This document shows, piece by piece, positions 16,521 to 25,018 of a stretch of DNA of 64,000 nucleotides (position 1 is its first letter; every line of letters starts with the position of its first letter). The notes under the pieces are model-generated. The model was not told the origin of the DNA. It ran no database searches and saw only the letters and a list, made by a program, of their open reading frames with translations. The stretch lies in NCBI GenBank assembly GCA_017847725.1, contig JAGAXW010000005.1:1-64000 (forward strand), given 5' to 3'. This stretch comes from Prevotella sp. GTDB taxonomy: Bacteria; Bacteroidota; Bacteroidia; Bacteroidales; Bacteroidaceae. Made by a program: the position numbers and the translations under genes.

Positions 16521-18209
16521 ATGAAACGTATTTCAATAGCATCAATAGTGATTGCTGCACTGACCATGATGGGCTGTTCTTCAAATGATGTTGAGGAACA
16601 GGCCACAGGCCAGCTGACACCTATCAGGCTGACTAGCAATGTCAGCACCCGCAGCGCTAACACTCAGCTCCAGCAAACTCAGCTGGTGACAGGCGTGGAG
16701 GCTGGTGTCTTCGTCAAGAATGCCAGTGGCTATATCACCGGTGGTAACAACAGCAAGCAGACGGCAGACGGTGCCGGTGGATTCAACGGCAATGACATCT
16801 ATTTCCCTGCCGATGGCTCGGCAGTGAGTGTGTACGCCTATGCACCTTATAATATTGCATGGGACGACCAGTCGACAGCGGCTGTTGACTTCACGGTAGC
16901 TGCCGACCAGAGCACTGACGCCGGCTATCTGGCCAGCGACCTGTTGTGTGGTGCACCAGACGGTACAAATAGCTTTACCAAGGAGACTGAGACCGTGGCT
17001 CTGCGGTTTGCCCACAAACTGACCAAGGTAAACGTCAAGTTCAGCGTCGGTGAGGGAGTCGACCTCAAGGGAGCTACCGTCAGTCTGCTCAACATACTGC
17101 CTACCACCACCCTTCAGGTGGAGAGTGGCACGTTGGGAGCAGCTAAGGGCACCGCTACCGCTATCAAGGTTGCAACCTTTGCAGATGACGCTACCGCCTT
17201 TGTCGGCAGTGCTGTTGTCGTGCCGCAGACCATTGCTGCCGGAAACTTCCTGCAGGTGAAAATGGCCGACGGTCGCCAGTATGTCGCTCCACTGAGTGCC
17301 GATGTTACTTTTGAGTCAGGTAAAGTGTATACCTATCAGGTGACTATCGGGCAGCGTGGCATTGCCATCGTCTTGTCGAGTATTATTACGGATTGGGATA
17401 GTAGTACCGAAGGCCTTTCTGGTGATGCAATAGAGTTGGTAACCTATGAAGTAGGAGACTATGTGTTGAAAGATGGTTCTCTGCTGAAAAACAGCAAAGT
17501 GAATGACAGCAATAAAGACAATATCATCGCCGTCATCTTCTCGACGACGGTCAGTGAGACGGATGCCGCTGCCGGATACAGTGGCTATGCCATGGGCGTG
17601 AAACGTATTGGTGCCAGTGGCGGGGCTAAAAAGCAGTGGTATGTCAATACTTCCTACGGACTGGGTGTGGGCAGCATCGCCGATGCCATGGCCGACTTGG
17701 ACGGTCTGACAAAGGCGCAGGCTATCCGTGCCAACAGCATTTACACCGCGCTGTCTGACAACAGCAAGCATGTGGCCAACCTCTCAGACTACTTAGTCGA
17801 GAAGACCGGTGCCAATCTGAGCGAGTGGTATACACCCAGCTACGGACAACTGGTGAAGATGCTCAACAACCTGGGTAATGCTGGTATAACGGCCGAGACT
17901 GTGACCCGCGGCTGGAGCGCCTATAATCCTTTCTATGAGTCTGCTAACGACGCCAACGCTACGAATATCGCCAACGTCTTTGCTGCCATCAATGCCTATA
18001 CGCAGAAAGCAGGCAGGGGCGACATTATTACAGTAGGTAACATCGATCTGGGTACGCTGACGGAGAATAGCGGAGCCAGTGGCGAGAAGGTCTTCCAGTT
18101 TGAAGTGAAGAGCGCTGGCAACTGGAACCTGACCGCTGCACAGGCCAAAGTGGGTTCGAGTGGTGTCAAGGAGGTTTGCGTGATACCCGTAGTTGCCTAT
18201 AAGCAATAA
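16521..18209 (+). CDS. Fimbrillin-family lipoprotein 2, with extra C-terminal domain
   Basis: A 562-residue lipoprotein (MMGC then SSNDVEEQ), the same length as and clearly paralogous to the preceding gene. It shares SVYAYAPYNIAW, TDAGYLASDLLCG and RFAHKLTKVNVKF in the fimbrillin part, and VGDYVLKDGSLLKNSKV, VIFSTTVSETDA and WYTPSYGQLVKMLNNLGNAG in the C-terminal domain. The two copies have diverged well beyond a recent duplication. It starts 13 nt after its neighbour. Its predicted place is the cell surface, and its role within the xylan locus is not known from the sequence. Confidence 0.85.
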   Translation: MKRISIASIVIAALTMMGCSSNDVEEQATGQLTPIRLTSNVSTRSANTQLQQTQLVTGVEAGVFVKNASGYITGGNNSKQTADGAGGFNGNDIYFPADGSAVSVYAYAPYNIAWDDQSTAAVDFTVAADQSTDAGYLASDLLCGAPDGTNSFTKETETVALRFAHKLTKVNVKFSVGEGVDLKGATVSLLNILPTTTLQVESGTLGAAKGTATAIKVATFADDATAFVGSAVVVPQTIAAGNFLQVKMADGRQYVAPLSADVTFESGKVYTYQVTIGQRGIAIVLSSIITDWDSSTEGLSGDAIELVTYEVGDYVLKDGSLLKNSKVNDSNKDNIIAVIFSTTVSETDAAAGYSGYAMGVKRIGASGGAKKQWYVNTSYGLGVGSIADAMADLDGLTKAQAIRANSIYTALSDNSKHVANLSDYLVEKTGANLSEWYTPSYGQLVKMLNNLGNAGITAETVTRGWSAYNPFYESANDANATNIANVFAAINAYTQKAGRGDIITVGNIDLGTLTENSGASGEKVFQFEVKSAGNWNLTAAQAKVGSSGVKEVCVIPVVAYKQ

Positions 18210-18222
18210 ACAACTTATAACG

Positions 18223-19110
18223 ATGAGAAACATGATAAACAGATTCCTTTCCTTATCGGCATGGTTGGCAGTGGGTGTCATGGCACTCACGTCCTGCAGT
18301 TCTTCGGACGTCGACACGTGGTACGACGACGAGAATGACGAAGCCAATGTGGTTACCATCAGCATTACTGACGATGGCAATACAGACAACCTTCCGGCAG
18401 GAAGCCATATCGGACTGTTTGTCATCGATGGCAACGGCAATCCTGTTGTCAGCAATCAGATGCTCACGTTGGGTACGGGTGGCTCGGCCACCTTACCCGA
18501 TGTGGCGCTGACGGGACAACTCATAGTGTACAGCCCCTATCAGACAGACTGGGAGCATGCACTCAGCGAGAAATCTCGCTTCGACGTGCAGGACAATCAG
18601 TCTACTGCCGAGGGCTATAAGGCCAGCGACTTGCTGATAGGTTCAGGCGATGCCAGTCAGTTGTCTATGAAACATGTGCTGTCCAGAATCGTGGTACACA
18701 TCACCGACGAGACTGGCGACGTGGACATGGGGGAGATGAACGTACAACTGCTCAACAAGACCGGCAGTGTCATGGTAGATCTGCGCAATGCCAGTACGGA
18801 GAGCGTTGCCGATTCCGAAAAGGATATCGCCATGTATCCCTATGAACTGTCAGACTGGCGCTTGTCGCTGGAGGCTATCGTAGCTCCGCAGACCATTACC
18901 AATGGCGATGAGTTCCTCGAGTTCAGTCGCAATGGTCGTAGTCAGGTGTTCTATATCCCGCAGGATGCAACGCTTGAAGGCGGCAAGACTTTCATCTATT
19001 ACTTCAGACTGACACAGACTGGTGTTATCTTCGACGGTACGACAATTACCAACTGGAGAAACGGCGGTACGACAGACGATATAAAAATTATTACCGACGA
19101 CAACGCATGA
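18223..19110 (+). CDS. Fimbrillin-family lipoprotein 3, short form
   Basis: A 295-residue lipoprotein. The start MRNMINRFLSL was chosen because it gives a proper signal and lipobox (MALTSC followed by SSSDVD and a long acidic stretch); an earlier in-frame ATG lies inside the preceding gene. It has the fimbrillin core (QLIVYSPYQTDW, AEGYKASDLLIG, SMKHVLSRIVVHI) but lacks the 240-residue C-terminal domain of its two upstream paralogues. The 3' end overlaps the GH98 gene by four bases (ATGA), suggesting translational coupling of the two. It may be an anchor or cap partner of the longer paralogues, but this is speculation. Confidence 0.8.
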   Translation: MRNMINRFLSLSAWLAVGVMALTSCSSSDVDTWYDDENDEANVVTISITDDGNTDNLPAGSHIGLFVIDGNGNPVVSNQMLTLGTGGSATLPDVALTGQLIVYSPYQTDWEHALSEKSRFDVQDNQSTAEGYKASDLLIGSGDASQLSMKHVLSRIVVHITDETGDVDMGEMNVQLLNKTGSVMVDLRNASTESVADSEKDIAMYPYELSDWRLSLEAIVAPQTITNGDEFLEFSRNGRSQVFYIPQDATLEGGKTFIYYFRLTQTGVIFDGTTITNWRNGGTTDDIKIITDDNA

Positions 19111-21509
19111 ACAGGAAAATTACAAGCAGAATATTATGGCTGCTGGTGCTGCTGGGCTCCGTACAACTCACCATGGCACATCGTGGAACAGATTTGCGAC
19201 GCCCTATATCTGCGTCACAGCCGGCATGGATCATCCATATCGATGTGTGGAACACTGCAGACCCGCAGAAGATAATCGACATGGTACCTGCGGACGTCAG
19301 ACCTTATGTTATCTTCAACATATCGACATCGTCCAACGACAACCTGTCGCCGTCGGGGCCGGCTATCTACGACTCGTGGATGAAAGTGTGTGCACAGAAC
19401 CGGGTGTGGACCATGATACAGTGTGCCAGCGGTGCCTACAACCGCATGCCCGACGACGGCTCTACGACGGCTTACGAGTATTATTTCAAAGTGTACCCAA
19501 ACTTTCTTGGCTTCAATTTCGCCGAGCAGTTCTGGGGCTATGGTGAGAATGGTAACGCCACCTTTGTCGAACGCCTGCAGCTGTTTGCCGACTTGTTGCC
19601 CGTATGCCACCAGTATGGCGGCTATCTGGCCGTGAGTTTCTGCGATTCCTACTACAATGCCTCAAAGATGCCCATTGCCTACATGAAACGCAATGCGCAA
19701 CTGCGTAACTTCTTGACCAACGATCCACACCATTTCCTCTGTTTCGAAAAGTACACGCTGAAGAAGAATTTTCTCGATATCGAGAGTAACTGTCTTGGTG
19801 CATGGCTGGGTGGCTATGCAGGACAGTATGGCATCCGCTTCGACAATTGTGGCTGGCTATCGGATACTGACGTCACCGACAAGACCAAGGGTGGCTCAGC
19901 CTTTGTCACGGCAGCAGGAGCCCTCCCCATCGTGGAGCACGTCATGCTGACGGGCGAGACGATGATTGACGGCCCGGAACTTATCCGCACGCAGTGCTCG
20001 GAGGAAAAGAGTACCACGACAACCGACGACGGCTATATCCGTCGCAACTGGGGCTGGTTCCCACAGTTTCAGAATATCAGTCTCGACTTGTTCCGAAAGA
20101 TTCTCGACGGCACGCTGCGCATCCCCTCACGACAGGAGGTTATCGAGCGCACTAAGATATGTGTGGTCAACGATATCAACACCAATCTGTCCAGCGATAC
20201 AGAATATAATTCGTATGTCACCCCGGAGACACTCTTCGACGGGCTCTACCGTAGTTCGGCAGATAAGGGTGGGCTGGACGGCAAAAATAACTGGCTGGAC
20301 AACCGCTGGTGGACCAAGTCCACTGGCCGCTATCCCACCATACCGCAGGTGTATGCCCTGATAGACAATGACGCCAAGCAACTCACAGCCATTAAGAAGT
20401 CGCAATACCTGAGCCGTTGGAGTAGTGTCGATGCTAAGGTGGCCGAACTCAATGAATTGTTCCCTGTGGAGTATACGGGCGACATTTTTGCCGGCCGTAT
20501 GGAGAATGCATGGGTCACCTACAATCCTTATCAGTATGACGAGTCCGTCCGTGACGGCTACCGTGTGTGCAGTGCCTCGACCAAGCGTGCTCAGGGCAAC
20601 ATTCCCTTCCAGTATAATACGTGCGACCACGTCACGCTCGATTATGCCCCTTATTCTTTAGGTGTCATGAAAGAGTATGCAGGCAAGTTGACCTTCTACC
20701 TCAATAATTACCAGACTGACGGACGGATGGTGGAAGACGTCATCACCATCTATGGTGCCAAGCAGCGTCCGACCTGTGATGTGGTAGAGCGCGGTAGCCA
20801 TCAGGCCAGCACTGTCACTAAGCAGTGGGACAACAGCAGCAAGACCTATACTATTGCGGTCAGACATGACGGACCACTCGACATGACCGTAACCTGTAGT
20901 GGTAACGCTACAGGACGGAAGAGAGCTTTCTTAACAGCTGACATATATGAGCCCGATGAGGCTCCCGCCTATAATGGCCTGTTGCAGTATGAAGCCGAAT
21001 TTGCCGACTATCAGGAGCTGAAATGCCGTAAAAACGGCTATGGTCTCGGTCATGACGGCTACTATGGCCAGGGCTATGCCGAGATGACCAGCATCAACAG
21101 TAAGCTGCGTAACTATGTAACCGTGCCTGCGAACGGTAGTTATAAGTTGAATGTCATCTATCAGGCGGCAACTGCAGGCAGTATATGCGTTGAGGCCGGT
21201 GGCACCACCTATGAGCTGCATCTGCCCGCGACCACCAGTTGGGCCACGGCTACGGTTGTCATCGAACTTCAGCAGGATAGCCAACCGCTGATTATCAGCA
21301 ACAATGGACCCAATACGGTGCTGTTAGACTGCATCCAACTGCAGTCCACAATGCCTACCGCCCTGCTGCAGCGTCAGGATGTCGGCATCCGCAGCAGCTC
21401 CACTCCTGTAGACTATTACAATCTGCAGGGGCAGTCGGCCGGCAGTCCGCGAAAGGGTGTCTACATTGTGCGAATGAGTGATGGAACCATTAAGAAAATA
21501 GCCTATTAG
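19107..21509 (+). CDS. Glycoside hydrolase family 98 (predicted endo-xylanase) with CBM-like domain
   Basis: An 800-residue exported enzyme (signal MNRKITSRILWLLVLLGSVQ...MA). Residues about 35-340 read as a GH98 catalytic barrel: PAWIIHIDVWNTADPQKIID, PDDGSTTAYEYYFKVYPNFL, GFNFAEQFWGYG and IRFDNCGW. GH98 includes blood-group endo-beta-galactosidases and endo-xylanases acting on highly substituted glucuronoarabinoxylan; the GH10, GH43 and symporter neighbours favour xylanase. Near residues 625-750 a jelly-roll resembling CBM35/CBM6 follows (LQYEAEFADYQELKCR ... LLDCIQLQS). The C-terminus carries VDYYNLQGQSAGSPRKGVYI, the Prevotella-type module. It has no lipobox, so it may be periplasmic or secreted. 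Confidence 0.85.
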   Translation: MNRKITSRILWLLVLLGSVQLTMAHRGTDLRRPISASQPAWIIHIDVWNTADPQKIIDMVPADVRPYVIFNISTSSNDNLSPSGPAIYDSWMKVCAQNRVWTMIQCASGAYNRMPDDGSTTAYEYYFKVYPNFLGFNFAEQFWGYGENGNATFVERLQLFADLLPVCHQYGGYLAVSFCDSYYNASKMPIAYMKRNAQLRNFLTNDPHHFLCFEKYTLKKNFLDIESNCLGAWLGGYAGQYGIRFDNCGWLSDTDVTDKTKGGSAFVTAAGALPIVEHVMLTGETMIDGPELIRTQCSEEKSTTTTDDGYIRRNWGWFPQFQNISLDLFRKILDGTLRIPSRQEVIERTKICVVNDINTNLSSDTEYNSYVTPETLFDGLYRSSADKGGLDGKNNWLDNRWWTKSTGRYPTIPQVYALIDNDAKQLTAIKKSQYLSRWSSVDAKVAELNELFPVEYTGDIFAGRMENAWVTYNPYQYDESVRDGYRVCSASTKRAQGNIPFQYNTCDHVTLDYAPYSLGVMKEYAGKLTFYLNNYQTDGRMVEDVITIYGAKQRPTCDVVERGSHQASTVTKQWDNSSKTYTIAVRHDGPLDMTVTCSGNATGRKRAFLTADIYEPDEAPAYNGLLQYEAEFADYQELKCRKNGYGLGHDGYYGQGYAEMTSINSKLRNYVTVPANGSYKLNVIYQAATAGSICVEAGGTTYELHLPATTSWATATVVIELQQDSQPLIISNNGPNTVLLDCIQLQSTMPTALLQRQDVGIRSSSTPVDYYNLQGQSAGSPRKGVYIVRMSDGTIKKIAY

Positions 21510-21521
21510 AATACATTAGTC

Positions 21522-22643
21522 ATGATGAACAACAAGTTACGTATATATAGCATTCTCGTCGTGCTCTGCACGACTGTCTCGCTTCCGGCACAGGGACTGA
21601 AGGATGCCCTCGGCTCCAGTTTTCTGGTGGGGGTTGCCCTTAATACCAGTCAGATAGGCAGGAATGCCGACACCGTGGTGGTGCGTGCCATAGAGAACCA
21701 CTTTAATAGTATCGTTGCCGAAAACTGCATGAAGCCCGATGCCCTACAGCCAGAAGAGGGGCACTTCAAGTGGCGTAAGGCCGACCGCTTTGTTCAGTTC
21801 GGCCTCGACCGCCGGATGACGGTCATCGGCCATGTGCTGGTGTGGCATGCCCAGACCCCCGAGTGGTTCTTTAAGGACTCTCTGGGCCGTACGGCATCGC
21901 GTGAGCAGCTCATCGGGCGTATGCGCACCCATATTCATCAGGTAGTAGGGCATTTCAAGGGACGTGTCAAGGGTTGGGATGTTGTCAACGAGGCCTTCGA
22001 GGATGACGGCACTTACCGTCGGTCGCCGTGGTATCAGATTATTGGTCCCGAATACATCGAACTGGCCTATCGCTTTGCCCATGAGGCCGACCCCGAAGCA
22101 GAGCTCTACTACAACGACTTCTCAATGACAGTCCCTGCCAAACGCCAGAAAGTGTGTGAGGTCATTGGCGGTCTGAAGAAGAAAGGTTTGCGCATCGATG
22201 GTATCGGCATGCAGAGCCACAACGGACTGACATGGCCGTCGCGAGAGAACTATGAGGCCAGCATCGATGCCTATGCTGCCTTGGGCTGTAAGGTGATGAT
22301 TACCGAACTCGACATGAATGTACTGCCTAATCCGGAGTCCTTCTCGGGTGCTGAGGTGTCGCAGAGCTTTGCCTACAGCGAGGCCATGGACCCCTACAAG
22401 AATGGACTCCCTGCCGACGTTGCGCAGCGTATCGACCAACGTTGGCTGGAGTTCTTCGGTATCTATAAGAAACACAGTCATCAGATAAGCCGTGTATGCA
22501 TCTGGGGATTCAGCGATGCCCAGTCGTGGATGAACGACTGGCCCATCAGGGGGCGCACGGCCTATCCCTTGCTCTTCGACCGTCAGAATCGGGCGAAACC
22601 TGTAGTGAGGGACATCGTCAATCTTTTTAAGAACACACAATAA
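21522..22643 (+). CDS. Endo-1,4-beta-xylanase, GH10
   Basis: A 373-residue single-domain GH10 xylanase with a signal peptide (about 24 residues, ending LPAQG) and no carbohydrate-binding module. Family motifs are intact: FNSIVAENCMKPDALQPEEG, GHVLVWHAQTPEWFF, the acid/base Glu near 157 in WDVVNEAF, LYYNDFSM, and the nucleophile Glu near 262 in MITELDMNV. It cleaves internal xylan linkages by retention. Its signal peptide is of the ordinary type, suggesting periplasmic action on imported xylo-oligosaccharides, though Bacteroidetes GH10 enzymes can also be surface lipoproteins. It follows GH98 by 12 nt and precedes the symporter by 20 nt. Confidence 0.95.
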   Translation: MMNNKLRIYSILVVLCTTVSLPAQGLKDALGSSFLVGVALNTSQIGRNADTVVVRAIENHFNSIVAENCMKPDALQPEEGHFKWRKADRFVQFGLDRRMTVIGHVLVWHAQTPEWFFKDSLGRTASREQLIGRMRTHIHQVVGHFKGRVKGWDVVNEAFEDDGTYRRSPWYQIIGPEYIELAYRFAHEADPEAELYYNDFSMTVPAKRQKVCEVIGGLKKKGLRIDGIGMQSHNGLTWPSRENYEASIDAYAALGCKVMITELDMNVLPNPESFSGAEVSQSFAYSEAMDPYKNGLPADVAQRIDQRWLEFFGIYKKHSHQISRVCIWGFSDAQSWMNDWPIRGRTAYPLLFDRQNRAKPVVRDIVNLFKNTQ

Positions 22644-22663
22644 AAGAACCCCAATAACTGAAA

Positions 22664-24055
22664 ATGGAACAAAATAACGGATTTTATAAGTTGACCTGGC
22701 TCCAGCGCTTGGGCTTTGGCTCTGGTGATCTGGCCCAGAACCTTATCTATCAGACGATATGCATGTATCTGCTGATATATTACACCAATGTATATGGACT
22801 GGCTCCCGCGCAGGCGGCATTTATGTTTCTGATAGTGCGCGTGGTGGATGTGTTGTGGGATCCCATCATAGGTACTTACGTTGACAAGCACCACCCCCCG
22901 TTGGGTAAGTATCGCTCCTATCTCGTACTGGCAGGTCTGCCTCTTACGGGGTTTGCCATCCTGTGTTTCTGGGATGGTATGTCTCCAAGTCTGACTTATG
23001 CTTATTTTACTTATGTAGGACTGTCGATGCTCTACACACTCATCAATGTGCCTTATGGCGCGCTCAATGCCTCGCTCACCCGCGACACCAATGAGATTAC
23101 CATCCTTACGTCGGTGCGTATGTTCTTGGCCAATGTGGGTGGACTGGCGGTGGCTTATGGCATTCCTAAGATAGTGGCTGCACTGTCTCCCGATGGTCAG
23201 ATACACTCTGCTGAATCATCATCGGCATGGCTTACCACGATGGCCATCTATGCCATTACAGGTATGATATTGCTATTCTTTTGCTTCTCGCAGTCGAAGG
23301 AGCGTGTGGTAATGGATGCCTCAGAGATGGAGAAGGTGAAGATAAGCGACCTATGGACAGAGTTCCGTCGCAACCGCCCGCTGCGTGTCCTTGCCTTCTT
23401 CTTTGTCACAGCCTTTGCCATGATGGCTGTCGGCAACTCCGCTGGCTCCTATTATATGATATACAATGTTCACGGAACGAGCGACCAGATGGCCAATTTC
23501 ATGGCTTTAGGGTCTATCCCTTCTTTTATCTTCATGCCCATGGTTCCGTGGATTAAGCGTAAGATAGGCAAGCGCGCCATGTTCAATCTTTTTCTCACCA
23601 TAGCCATTGTCGGCATGGTAGCCCTCTATGTTATTTCAATGGTGCCCTCGCTGAATAGTCAGATGTGGCTGGTCTATGTAGCCCAGTTTGTCAAGTCGAC
23701 GGGTGTCATCGTTGCCACGGGTTACATGTGGGCCCTCGTGCCTGAGGTGATTTCTTATGGTGAGTATATGCATGGCAAACGCATCTCTGGTATTGTCAAT
23801 GCCTTGACGGGTATCTTCTACAAGGCGGGAATGGCCTTGGGCGGTGTGGTTCCCGGACTAGTGCTGGCCTACGTAGGATTCGACCAGACCAATGCCACTA
23901 TGCAGTCGCCTCTTGCAGAGCAGGGTATCCTCTGGCTTGTTTGCGTCATCCCCGCCCTCTTACTGGTTGTCGCCATGCTCATAATCTCGCACTACGAGCT
24001 GACTGACGAGGTGATAGAGAAAATCAACTATGAAATAGAAAATAGAAACAAATAA
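22664..24055 (+). CDS. GPH-family (MelB-like) sugar:cation symporter
   Basis: A 463-residue inner-membrane protein with about twelve hydrophobic segments. The start region LGFGSGDLAQNLIYQTICMY and the loop DPIIGTYVDKHHPPLGKYRS are signatures of the glycoside-pentoside-hexuronide symporter family. Members bring xylosides or xylo-oligosaccharides into the cytoplasm with a cation. Next to GH10 and GH43 genes, as in the xylanase clusters of Prevotella, it probably imports small xylo-oligosaccharides from the periplasm. The cytoplasmic GH43 product would then act on them. Confidence 0.92.
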   Translation: MEQNNGFYKLTWLQRLGFGSGDLAQNLIYQTICMYLLIYYTNVYGLAPAQAAFMFLIVRVVDVLWDPIIGTYVDKHHPPLGKYRSYLVLAGLPLTGFAILCFWDGMSPSLTYAYFTYVGLSMLYTLINVPYGALNASLTRDTNEITILTSVRMFLANVGGLAVAYGIPKIVAALSPDGQIHSAESSSAWLTTMAIYAITGMILLFFCFSQSKERVVMDASEMEKVKISDLWTEFRRNRPLRVLAFFFVTAFAMMAVGNSAGSYYMIYNVHGTSDQMANFMALGSIPSFIFMPMVPWIKRKIGKRAMFNLFLTIAIVGMVALYVISMVPSLNSQMWLVYVAQFVKSTGVIVATGYMWALVPEVISYGEYMHGKRISGIVNALTGIFYKAGMALGGVVPGLVLAYVGFDQTNATMQSPLAEQGILWLVCVIPALLLVVAMLIISHYELTDEVIEKINYEIENRNK

Positions 24056-24067
24056 AAGAACGAAACA

Positions 24068-25018
24068 ATGACCATATCCCGCTATCTTTTCCCAAATGAC
24101 TATATGGCCGACCCGTCGGTCCACGTCTTTGAAGGCAAGTTGTATATCTATCCTTCGCACGACCGAGAGGGCAGTGCTTCAGAGAATGACAATGGTGACC
24201 ATTTTGACATGAAGGACTATCACTGTCTGTCACTTGACGACCCTGAGACGGCTTTGTGCCGCGATGAAGGCATGATTCTCAGTATCGAGGACATTCCGTG
24301 GGCTGGTCGTCAGTTATGGGATAGTGACGTCGTCGAAAAGAACGGCCGTTACTATCTTGTTTTCTGCCTGAAAGACCGCAATGATATATTCCGGTTGGGC
24401 GTCGCCGTAGGCGATACACCCGTCGGGCCTTTCAAGGCCGAGTCCGACCCCATCCGTGGCAGCTATTCCATCGATCCCTGTCTTTTCAAGGACGACGATG
24501 GAGAGGTATACTGCTATTTTGGCGGCATCTGGGGCGGTCAGCTCCAGTGGTACAGAGACAATAGGCTTATAGAGTTTCCCATACTGCCCAAGGGTACCGA
24601 GTCGGCCCTTCAGCCACGTGTGGCCCGTATGTCGGACGACATGCTGCAGTTTGCCGAAGAGCCGCGCCCCGTTGTCATCATCGACGAACGCCACCTGCCT
24701 ATGCAGGCAGAGAATCCCCACCACTTCTTCGAGGCATCGTGGCTACATAAGCGTGGCGACAAATATTATTTCAGCTATTCCACGGGTGATACCCACCTGA
24801 TATGCTATGCAATCGGGGACAACCCGTATGGTCCTTTCACCTATCAGGGCGTACTTCTTGAACCCGTCGTCGGATGGACCACCCACCACAGTATTTGTGA
24901 GTACAACGGAAAGTGGTACCTTTTCCATCACGACAGTCAGCCCTCGGGCGGCACGACGTGGCTGCGCAGCCTGAAGGTGAAGTCGCTCAGTTACGACGAC
25001 GAAGGCAGGATCCTATAG
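24068..25018 (+). CDS. Glycoside hydrolase family 43 (beta-xylosidase / alpha-L-arabinofuranosidase)
   Basis: A 316-residue enzyme without signal peptide, hence cytoplasmic. It shows the five-bladed-propeller GH43 pattern with the three acidic residues: Asp 15 (YMADPSVHVF, base), Asp 136 (YSIDPCLFKD, pKa modulator) and Glu 222 (HHFFEASWLH, acid). The compact single-domain form and these motifs resemble GH43 subfamily 1. It would release xylose and/or arabinose from oligosaccharides taken in by the symporter 12 nt upstream. It is the last gene of the PUL and its stop overlaps the stop of the convergent flavodiiron gene by six bases. Confidence 0.92.
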   Translation: MTISRYLFPNDYMADPSVHVFEGKLYIYPSHDREGSASENDNGDHFDMKDYHCLSLDDPETALCRDEGMILSIEDIPWAGRQLWDSDVVEKNGRYYLVFCLKDRNDIFRLGVAVGDTPVGPFKAESDPIRGSYSIDPCLFKDDDGEVYCYFGGIWGGQLQWYRDNRLIEFPILPKGTESALQPRVARMSDDMLQFAEEPRPVVIIDERHLPMQAENPHHFFEASWLHKRGDKYYFSYSTGDTHLICYAIGDNPYGPFTYQGVLLEPVVGWTTHHSICEYNGKWYLFHHDSQPSGGTTWLRSLKVKSLSYDDEGRIL

